Shown piece after piece: positions 43,043 through 49,381 of a stretch of 64,000 nt of DNA. The position numbers and the translations under genes were made by a program. The notes beneath the pieces were generated by a model, which saw nothing but the letters and a program-made list of their open reading frames with translations, was not told where the DNA came from and searched no databases. Numbering within the stretch: the first letter of the stretch is position 1; each line of letters opens with the position of its first letter. The DNA comes from Paenibacillus dendritiformis (GTDB taxonomy: Bacteria > Bacillota > Bacilli > Paenibacillales > Paenibacillaceae): assembly GCF_021654795.1 (NCBI RefSeq), contig NZ_AP025344.1, positions 4,030,501-4,094,500 on the forward strand. The letters run 5' to 3'.

Positions 43043-44131
43043 TCACCTCAAAGAAAGTGGTATACGCCCCTGTTGGCGTTCCTCTCGAATCAGCTTTTTG
43101 ATCATTTCTAATTGCGGATCGCGCCCTTGCACCAGATCTTCGTATGTGGTCGGAACGTAGATGTCCGGCTGCAACGCATCTTCATAACGGTTTTTTAACG
43201 TCGTATATGGCCGTTCAATCCACTTATAGGAAATCGACAAGCGTAGTGTTGATTCGGGAAGTTCTAATAAAATAATGCTGCCATAGGAACTGGGCTTGCT
43301 CCCGGAAGGCTCGCCAACAATAAGCCCCAAGTTATTATCGTAAATATTAACCGCGAAATTTGTTGCCGCACTGTATGTTTGAAAGGATGTGATGACATAG
43401 AGCTTGCCGTTGAAGCTATACTCATGACTTGGTATGGAAATCATTCCTGAATCCAGACTCTGCATCTCCTCTGTGCCAAAGGGGAAATCGTATGTATATT
43501 GGCTAGTAAACGTAGAATACCGGTTTACTGTCTTAAAATCACGGTAGGAATCTACATTCAAAAATGACATTATGTAATTTTCCACTAACGTTGTCCCGCC
43601 AGGGTTGAAACGCAAGTCAATGGCCACATGATTCACTTGTTCCCTTTTGACATCGATGAAAAAGTCCCGAATCAAAGACCTCGTTGTGTCGTCTAACACA
43701 GCGAAGCTATCGATATACAAAACCGCCAGATCATCTTCTTTGGAAATCGTATAATCCAATCGCTCCCTGGTCAGATAGGAGCTTGCAAATTTCAGCATTT
43801 TTTTCATTTGCAGCTTCCCCTCTATGACCTCATTCCCCCGCTCCACGACGAGTTGAACTTGGTTTCCCTCTATCAAGCCGAAATATTGAAGATAGGGAGG
43901 CGAAGTGAATATGCTATTGAAATTGACTCTTGACTTAAGCGAGTATACATTGTCAACTGAAAAAGAGGCACGGAACATCGTGAGTAACTCTTGTTCATTT
44001 TTTCCACCGAATTCGATGACTTTGTCCCCCCTATGTAACCAGCCTGAACTCGATGTAACATAGATGCCGTCTTCCAGCCACGCATAAGAAAGCGGCAAGT
44101 TATCCATCCTTGGACCATCAAGGAGCTGCAT
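43043..44131 (-). CDS. Second S41 family peptidase, N-terminally truncated paralogue
   Basis: A 362-residue product if started at ATG 44131 (MQLLDGPRMDNLPLSYAWLE). From TTM-LDGPRMDN onward it aligns throughout with the neighbouring S41 protein, including the PDZ-like GWLHRGDKVIEFGGKNEQEL, AIDLRFNPGGTT and FQTYSAATNFA. The membrane anchor and first helical region (about 105 residues) are missing. Upstream the frame runs into the second cysteine-rich peptide gene, so a deletion has joined the two. AAGGA lies 11 nt before the ATG. Without an anchor or signal it would stay in the cytoplasm. It may be a decaying copy, or a cytosolic protease for the peptides encoded just upstream. Confidence 0.7.
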   Translation of the reverse strand: MQLLDGPRMDNLPLSYAWLEDGIYVTSSSGWLHRGDKVIEFGGKNEQELLTMFRASFSVDNVYSLKSRVNFNSIFTSPPYLQYFGLIEGNQVQLVVERGNEVIEGKLQMKKMLKFASSYLTRERLDYTISKEDDLAVLYIDSFAVLDDTTRSLIRDFFIDVKREQVNHVAIDLRFNPGGTTLVENYIMSFLNVDSYRDFKTVNRYSTFTSQYTYDFPFGTEEMQSLDSGMISIPSHEYSFNGKLYVITSFQTYSAATNFAVNIYDNNLGLIVGEPSGSKPSSYGSIILLELPESTLRLSISYKWIERPYTTLKNRYEDALQPDIYVPTTYEDLVQGRDPQLEMIKKLIREERQQGRIPLSLR

Positions 44132-44157
44132 CGTTGTATTTTTCCTTCGCACCAGGT

Positions 44158-44322
44158 TTAGTTTGCGGGAGTATCTTTGAAATAGGGATCCATGCGCGGA
44201 TTGCAGTGCACATTGGCAAAGCAATGAGTTCCGCACGTGTTATAGGTACATGTTTTCGTTGTGCAGTGTCCAGTACAATCTTGTAACATGTTTATGTCGG
44301 GGTTTAGATAGAGAAAATCCAT
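44158..44322 (-). CDS. Cysteine-rich precursor peptide 2 of a putative radical SAM RiPP
   Basis: A 54-residue peptide gene, short but strongly supported. It starts MDFLYLNPDINMLQD, then six cysteines at 16, 20, 25, 30, 34 and 40 (CX3CX4CX4CX3CX5C). The C-terminal part HCFANVHCNPRMDP is identical to precursor 1. AAAGGAGAGG lies 7 nt before the ATG. It lies 22 nt after precursor 1 and 26 nt before the truncated S41 gene, and downstream of a radical SAM/SPASM enzyme gene. Leader probably residues 1-15, core from Cys16. Cysteine-rich peptides beside SPASM enzymes are the hallmark of sactipeptides and ranthipeptides. The exact crosslinks cannot be read from sequence. Confidence 0.8.
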   Translation of the reverse strand: MDFLYLNPDINMLQDCTGHCTTKTCTYNTCGTHCFANVHCNPRMDPYFKDTPAN

Positions 44323-44344
44323 CGCCCAACCTCTCCTTTACCAT

Positions 44345-44512
44345 TTATTTTTTGGAATCATTTCGAAACCAGGGATCCATGCGCGGATTGCAATGTACAT
44401 TGGCAAAGCAATGGTCTTTGCAAGTATTAAAGCCGCATGTATGTTGATCACAGCGCCCAGTACATGATGCGTTCGGGAAAAGAGGATAATCATTCATTAA
44501 TAAAAAATCCAT
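44345..44512 (-). CDS. Cysteine-rich precursor peptide 1 of a putative radical SAM RiPP
   Basis: A 55-residue peptide gene. It begins MDFLLMNDYPLFPNAS and has cysteines at 17, 21, 26, 31, 35 and 41, with exactly the spacing of precursor 2 (CX3CX4CX4CX3CX5C). Shared motif: CTGxC...TC..NTC..HC then FANVHCNPRMDPxF. The end differs (WFRNDSKK against YFKDTPAN). A very strong AAGGAGG lies 7 nt before the ATG. The two genes are a tandem duplication: nucleotide identity is highest over the last two cysteines. No CX3D repeats like freyrasin and no SCIFF-like spacing, so it seems to be a separate ranthipeptide/sactipeptide-like family. Confidence 0.82.
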   Translation of the reverse strand: MDFLLMNDYPLFPNASCTGRCDQHTCGFNTCKDHCFANVHCNPRMDPWFRNDSKK

Positions 44513-44842
44513 AGTTTTTCCTCCTTACGCTTATATTTATTGGCTTAGGCAGAGCGGGTTAGGTTACATTCATAGGCATCGCTTCTCCTTACATCTAAAT
44601 TTTATTGCTTTCGGCTCGCCTCCAATTCTTCTAAATTTATGTGGACACCGTCTGGGACTGTTTTTTGTCCCATTTGGTTGCCTCATACGCAGTAATAATT
44701 TTGTTAATGGTAAACAGGTTGTATTCGTTTGCAGTGCAGGGTAATTTGCAGGTATGTTTATAGCATGAAGTATAATCATCTCAACTGCTTCGGATTATGA
44801 ATATACTCGTGGAGTCTTCTAACGCGGAAATTGCTTATCGTT
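44513..44842. other. Spacer between maturase and peptide genes with a frame-broken coding remnant
   Basis: No intact gene. Leftward, one frame without a start codon (about 44780 to 44640) reads SCYKHTCKLPCTANEYNLF then TINKIITAYEATKWDKK and stops. A shifted frame continues PDGVHINLEELEASRKQ to a stop near 44607. The CYKHTCKLPC part recalls the CxxHTC of precursor 1. A tiny ORF MPMNVT with AAGGAG follows at about 44586-44566. I take the stretch as a decayed gene, possibly a third precursor fused to something else. A TGGGAC/GTCCCA hairpin lies at about 44653-44672. Confidence 0.4.
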
Positions 44843-46183
44843 TTAGCTTGTTGAAACTGTATTATTTTTTATGGTTTCTTCCCGATTGGAAAGAATATAA
44901 TTCGCCATTTCTTTTAGTTGTTCTTCTAAAATAAACCGATATTCCGAACAGCGGTTCGAGTCATTGCTCAACCGTGACTTTGGACATCCGCCCATACATA
45001 CAGGTAACAATTTGCATTTATTGCATTGTTCGTCCAATGTTGGATCGTAAGTCAAGTAGTCTAAATACAATTTTTCATTATTTGGCTTACCTGTTTGTGA
45101 ATTGGATATGCTCCCAAAAGCTTTTTCTTTGTCTCCAATATCGACCCAACAATTATATAAAAGACCATCCGGATCGATAACCAAGGAATTATTCCGATCT
45201 GCCGTACAAAAATTTGTAATTCGATTTGGTACTCTATAATGCTTCGTATTAAATCCATTCGAATGGGCTTCTTTATCAAACAAATAAGAATATTTTGAAA
45301 ACTCCGCCCTCGTCATACATGAGTTTGTCTCATAGCAGTCGTTGTTAGCTTGTACATGACCAAGATAAAGACTTACCTTTTCTTTTAAATTATTTTTTTC
45401 TATATCAAGGAGCAGTTGCTCGAGACTTGTCTTGTTATGCACATCGGTGTTGATTCGAATCGATATATTGACCAGATCAGCAACCTTAATAATGTTGCTC
45501 AAAATTTTATCGTAAGTAGGTTGTCCCCCTCGCAAAGGTCTTCTCGTATTATGAGTTTCCCTCGATCCATCCAACGTAATTTGAACAAAAGATATTTGGA
45601 GCTTTGCAAATTTTGCGGCTAAGTCTCTACTTAATTTGAAACCATTTGTTATGATCCCTGCGGAATACTGTATATTAAAACGCTTGCAAATATCGAGAAA
45701 TTTCTCGGTCATTGAAACAATGATATCGAACGCCAACAGAGGTTCTCCGCCATACCATGTGACATTTAAAGAATCGAGATACTTAGCTTGTTTTTCAACA
45801 AGCGCAACCAGCTCCTGCTGTGTCTCCTCCGACATGTATGAATTTTTTAAATTCTCTTTTTCGTAGCAATATATGCATCTAAGATTACATTGCAATGTAG
45901 GAGCTATTGTTATTCCTAAATGGTTGCTAGAATAACGATGTGTGTAGAGTTCATGCCGCAGGATGTCTAGTTCATTCAGGTTGTCATCAATGAGAAACCC
46001 GCCCTTTTGCAAATCGCGAACTAGATTTTCATCATCAATAGTTTTGCCTGACTCAACAAAATCATGGTATGAGTTATACTTGTCCACATCCATTAATGCC
46101 AAAGAGCCGGATCTCGCGTTATATGCCAGTTTCTTCGTATGTTCGGGAAAATCAAAGAAAAAATTATAATACGAATTTTTCAT
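44843..46183 (-). CDS. Radical SAM/SPASM peptide maturase
   Basis: A 446-residue radical SAM enzyme, presumed to install thioether or carbon crosslinks in the adjacent cysteine-rich peptides. The first 95 residues (YYNFFFDFPEHTKKLAYNAR, GGFLIDD) resemble the leader-binding N-terminus of SPASM maturases. The SAM cluster motif CNLRCIYC lies near residue 100, the SAM-binding WYGGEPLL follows, then ITLDGSRETHNTRR. The C-terminal SPASM domain supplies cysteines in NFCTADRNN, LYNCWVD, EQCNKCKLLPVCMGGCPKSR and RCSEYRF for two auxiliary [4Fe-4S] clusters. GGGAGTGA lies 9 nt before the ATG. It is first gene of the locus, under its own sigma-A promoter. Strongly AT-rich coding. Confidence 0.9.
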   Translation of the reverse strand: MKNSYYNFFFDFPEHTKKLAYNARSGSLALMDVDKYNSYHDFVESGKTIDDENLVRDLQKGGFLIDDNLNELDILRHELYTHRYSSNHLGITIAPTLQCNLRCIYCYEKENLKNSYMSEETQQELVALVEKQAKYLDSLNVTWYGGEPLLAFDIIVSMTEKFLDICKRFNIQYSAGIITNGFKLSRDLAAKFAKLQISFVQITLDGSRETHNTRRPLRGGQPTYDKILSNIIKVADLVNISIRINTDVHNKTSLEQLLLDIEKNNLKEKVSLYLGHVQANNDCYETNSCMTRAEFSKYSYLFDKEAHSNGFNTKHYRVPNRITNFCTADRNNSLVIDPDGLLYNCWVDIGDKEKAFGSISNSQTGKPNNEKLYLDYLTYDPTLDEQCNKCKLLPVCMGGCPKSRLSNDSNRCSEYRFILEEQLKEMANYILSNREETIKNNTVSTS

Positions 46184-46213
46184 AGAAAACGCTCACTCCC
46201 TTTTCTGGAAAGT

Positions 46214-46242
46214 ATTATCACATCGAATATATCAATTGTAAA
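46214..46242 (-). promoter_or_regulatory. Sigma-A promoter of the radical SAM locus
   Basis: TTTACA-N17-GATAAT with a TGT extension before the -10 (TGTGATAAT), read leftward. The -10 ends 30 bp upstream of the maturase ATG. Five of six matches in each hexamer. Confidence 0.65.
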
Positions 46243-46334
46243 TATGTGGATATACGACATTTATTACAATTTTGGAGTGAATGTTGTTCTTTTCCATAAC
46301 AACGATACGCAACGGCTCACTCAATCAAATGATC

Positions 46335-46360
46335 AAAAAAAGGGACCCCGCAAGATCCCT
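46335..46360 (-). terminator. Intrinsic terminator of the beta-helix protein gene
   Basis: Read leftward: AGGGA, a loop of about 10 nt, TCCCT, then seven T residues, about 70 nt after the stop of the gene at 46433. It marks the right edge of the AT-rich island. Confidence 0.75.
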
Positions 46361-46432
46361 TCGTTCTCTCCCTTGTCCACTACACTTCCAGCCAGCCGGC
46401 GATTCTCCTCCTTGCTTTACTTCCCCCGCATA

Positions 46433-47464
46433 CTATTGAATCGTCACGTTGCCCTTGTACATATTGCCTTCCGGGCTTCTCGTGTTCTGTATGGCGGTGG
46501 CCGTCGCGTTGCCGTAGGCCCCGATGACGTAGACCGAAGGAGCGGTCAGGTAGAGCGTATTATGCGAAAACTCGTTGTTCATGCCCCAGCCCGGTACAAC
46601 CTGGTGAACCTGAAAAGCGTCGGCGATATGGCTGTTGCCGTTCTGGTAGCCGATATTGTTGCGGATGACGGCGCCGTTGCCTTTCACGTCGATGAAGCTG
46701 TCGGCATAGTTCGCCCCGCTGATGCCTTCGCCGTAGAAGGTGCAATTCTCTACCACCGTGCCGAGTGTTCTCTCCTTGATGTCAATATGCTCGGCGGCGA
46801 CGTTAGGGCCGAAGATGACATTGCGGATCGTATTGTAATGCGTGTTCGGGTTGTAGCTGGCCCCTTCCGCCGAGCCGACATAGACGCCCTCGCCGTAGCC
46901 GGGCCCCGTTTTGCCCGTATCGTGAATGCGGGAGTTCTGAATGGTGCTGTACGACGATCCGTCCCGGAAATGAACGGCTTCCATCCCTGTCTCATAGACC
47001 TCAACACCGGTGATCAGCGTATGATTCGAATGATCCAAAATGATTCCTTTTTGCGCATTGGTGAATTTGAGATTGCTGATGATCCAATAATCCCCGCGAA
47101 TGCGCAGACTGTAGCCGGAACCGGCGTTATAGCCGGACAGAACCGCCGGGTTCGCCGGATCCTTGCTCTCTATCCGGATCGGCTGGCTCGCGGTCCCGTT
47201 CACATCAGAGGAGAAGCTCCCCGTGTAGGTGCCAGGAGCCAGCACGATCCGCTGGCCGGGAGCAACCTTCTTCAAGGCGTTCTGCAGGCAGGAAGCGGTT
47301 CCGCAGGCGATCGCCTCATCGGCGGTCTTGTCGGCGGGCACGCTGCGCGGTTCGGCGTGGGCGGTTCCCAGCGCGGCGAGCATACTCACGAGAAGCAGGA
47401 TGGCCCATCCGGCTCTTCTTCCCCTTCCCGGCTTGCGCCCGCATCCGCTGTTTGTTGTTGTCAT
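46433..47464 (-). CDS. Secreted right-handed parallel beta-helix protein, probable polysaccharide lyase
   Basis: A 343-residue exported protein. Signal peptide: basic start, then WAILLLVSMLAALGTAHAE. After it, LAPGTYTGSFSS and repeating coils such as YWIISNLKFTNAQKGIILD, STIQNSRIHDTG, NTIRNVIFGPN and AVIRNNIGYQNGNSHIADAF show a beta-helix. DHSNHTLITGVEVYETGMEAVHF resembles pectate lyase-type helices (PL9-like), but I see no decisive catalytic set, so substrate class is open. The two mature cysteines (ACGTASC) may pair. ATG 47464 has AAGGAGG 10 nt upstream. Single-gene unit with its own terminator. It lies just outside the AT-rich RiPP island. Confidence 0.82.
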   Translation of the reverse strand: MTTTNSGCGRKPGRGRRAGWAILLLVSMLAALGTAHAEPRSVPADKTADEAIACGTASCLQNALKKVAPGQRIVLAPGTYTGSFSSDVNGTASQPIRIESKDPANPAVLSGYNAGSGYSLRIRGDYWIISNLKFTNAQKGIILDHSNHTLITGVEVYETGMEAVHFRDGSSYSTIQNSRIHDTGKTGPGYGEGVYVGSAEGASYNPNTHYNTIRNVIFGPNVAAEHIDIKERTLGTVVENCTFYGEGISGANYADSFIDVKGNGAVIRNNIGYQNGNSHIADAFQVHQVVPGWGMNNEFSHNTLYLTAPSVYVIGAYGNATATAIQNTRSPEGNMYKGNVTIQ

Positions 47465-47625
47465 CGTTGAACACCCTCCTTTTTTTACAAGTAGCCTTAG
47501 TCTCGCCATAGAGTTTAACCGCTTTAATTATATAATGTTCAAACGGTTCAAATCATTCCTGCGGATGGGATTTTGCAAATTTCTTTTGGCGCGATGTTCA
47601 AGCCGCGGGAATCGCCGCGGAAGAC

Positions 47626-47667
47626 AGCCCAAAAAAACCAGATGGACAGGTCTGGTCTTTTTGGGCT
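47626..47667 (-). terminator. Terminator-like inverted repeat downstream of the 52-residue gene
   Basis: AGCCCAAAAAAACCAGA / TCTGGTCTTTTTGGGCT, 17-bp arms with one mismatch around 8 nt. It lies 98 nt after the stop of the small leftward gene at 47765. The A/T runs inside the arms would give a U-rich descending arm. Confidence 0.65.
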
Positions 47668-47764
47668 TCCGCTTCTGGCCTCACTTGCGCTCCCGCCGGG
47701 AACCAAGTAAGGAACCGCTACATAGCATACGGTATACGGACATCTCTCCGCAGGGACAGAATTA

Positions 47765-47923
47765 TTATCTCTGCCAATGAGCTTGCGGGCTCGCCACGCC
47801 TTCGATCGGGCGGGCCGTAACGACAATTTGCTGCGGCGGAGACGGTACTCTCGTGTTATTCACGACCTCTATCGTTCTGCCTGGCTTCGAATTGAGCCGA
47901 TTCACCGAATTGCAGAAACACAT
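47765..47923 (-). CDS. Small 52-residue protein, not recognised
   Basis: A short gene supported by an excellent ribosome site (GGAGGTGA, 6 nt before ATG), a clean frame and a downstream hairpin. The product begins MCFCNSVNRLNSKPGRTI and continues EVVNNTRVPSPPQQIVVTARPIEGVA, with two N-terminal cysteines (CxC), no membrane segment and a beta-strand-rich middle. I know no family for it. The CFC start might bind metal or be disulfide-linked, for instance in a spore structure, but that is a guess. It is divergent from the DUF1360 gene at 48026, 102 bp away. Confidence 0.6.
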   Translation of the reverse strand: MCFCNSVNRLNSKPGRTIEVVNNTRVPSPPQQIVVTARPIEGVASPQAHWQR

Positions 47924-48025
47924 CAGCGGTCACCTCCATTTCTCTTACCTCGCTCTATGATATGCAGGTAGAAGAGAGAAGGATTGGACAGGCTGGTATC
48001 ACGCATTTATGAAGGAGGACCTGGC

Positions 48026-48376
48026 ATGGATGAATTGACCTGGATTCACCTGGTCATTCTGGCGCTGGCATCGTTCCGCCTGACCCATCTCATCGTCTAT
48101 GACGATATCACCTGGCCGCTGCGGGCGCCGTTTATGACCGTCACGTACGCGCCTCAAGAGAATGGAACCGTCATCCGGCAAGTCGATATCCGGGGCACAG
48201 GCTTCCGCCATTGGATGGGAACGCTGCTAAGCTGCCATTGGTGCACCGGCATATGGTGTGCGGGCTGCCTCACGGCCCTGTATTGGTACGTGCCGGCATC
48301 GTTCCCTCTGCTGCTGATGTTGGCCGTCGCCGGACTCGCCGCTCTTATCGAGCAGTTCGTGCTGAATAGACTGTAG
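48026..48376 (+). CDS. DUF1360 family membrane protein
   Basis: A 116-residue membrane protein. N-terminal helix LVILALASFRLTHLIVYDDI, then the DUF1360 signature CHWCTGIWCAGCLTALYWYVP with its cysteine pairs, and a C-terminal helix LLMLAVAGLAALIEQFVL. B. subtilis YjcA-type members are sporulation-associated. Function unknown. ATG 48026 has GAAGGAGG 6 nt upstream. The in-frame start at 47984 has none. An intrinsic terminator follows 30 nt after the stop. Confidence 0.82.
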   Translation: MDELTWIHLVILALASFRLTHLIVYDDITWPLRAPFMTVTYAPQENGTVIRQVDIRGTGFRHWMGTLLSCHWCTGIWCAGCLTALYWYVPASFPLLLMLAVAGLAALIEQFVLNRL

Positions 48377-48406
48377 AACCGCGGCACGCCGCCCCGCCGT
48401 GCGCAT

Positions 48407-48432
48407 CAACCGGTCAAATGGACCGGTTTTTT
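48407..48432 (+). terminator. Intrinsic terminator after the DUF1360 gene
   Basis: AACCGGTC-AAATG-GACCGGTT followed by TTTT, 30 nt after the stop. Also positioned to end leftward transcription from the broken apbE. Confidence 0.8.
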
Positions 48433-48500
48433 GCATGCCAAGAAGCCGGTTAGCGCTTGTCATCAAGCCCCATCCGGCTCCTGTGCAATTCGCAACCGCG

Positions 48501-49141
48501 TCAATTTCCATCAACAAGGGTATACTGCGAGCTCGTGAGTTTCATTTTCCCATGCAAGCCCGAAGTCACGTATACCTTGTTATCCTCCATAATGAACATG
48601 CCTTCCACGTCCGGCGTCTGTTCCCAAAAGGCGATTGTCCTATTTTTCTCATCAAGTTCAATATCCTTATCATTCACAAGCGACTTGGCCTGCTCAATGA
48701 GATAATCAGCAGGGGGATGCTGCCCGCCCGCTCCGATCCTCCACAGCTTAACGAGAGATCCGACACTCGGATCGAAAGTCCCCTCCGCAGCTTGGGCGTA
48801 CTCTACGGACGTCTTCACCAGATCAAAGGTATCTTGCGAGACGTTGACCGCTTCTTTTCCCGCAGCCGCATACACCCGGGAGATCTCGCTCTCCGGATTG
48901 CTCCTATTGATTTGCCGATCAATGCGATCCAGCAGCTTCTCGATGTCGCCAAGATGCTTCTCAGCCCGCTTCGTCCCCGTACAGCTTCAACTGAATCACC
49001 GTATCGACTTAAGATCACAGGCGAATTTTTCGTGCTGGAACCGGAAGCGCTCGGCCACACAAAATATCCAACTCCGATAATGACGAACAAAAGAATTGCC
49101 GCCCCTATGATCTTGACCTTGGTCATGTTCGTCATAGTCAT
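48501..49141 (-). pseudogene. apbE: apbE (FAD:protein FMN transferase) gene wrecked by frameshifts and an internal deletion
   Basis: Fragments of an ApbE lipoprotein-like flavin transferase can be read in three frames. First an N-terminal anchor TKVKIIGAAILLFVIIGVGY, then VDTVIQLKLYGDEA in another frame (closed by TGA), then EKHLGDIEKLLDRIDRQI, SNPESEISRVYAAAGKE and the conserved GTFDPSVGSLVKLWRIG. After RTIAF the homology jumps to EQTPDVEGMFIMEDNKVYV near the C-terminus, so about 150 residues carrying the flavin-binding and catalytic core are gone. AGGAGG is still present before the start at 49141. ApbE covalently attaches FMN to membrane redox proteins. No partner gene lies here. Confidence 0.85.
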
Positions 49142-49381
49142 GAACCTCCTTATAGATGTTGCCCTGAAAAATATGAAAATTATCGTCGATGACGCATACG
49201 GATGTATGTGATCTATATCATCTCGCTGGCGCATTCGCCTGTCGTCAAACGCGCAATGCTTTACAATTGAATTGATTCCTTCATATTCTTTGTCTTTCCG
49301 AGAAACTTCGATTACCATTCCCCGTATATATAGGCATTGTTACATTATACCAATCTAGCAGGAAAGCAAGGAGGTCATGGA

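Noticed and set aside
44132..44236. Upstream extension of the truncated S41 gene to 44236
   Set aside because: That extension would overlap the second cysteine-rich peptide gene, whose own frame, ribosome site and duplicated sequence are far better supported.
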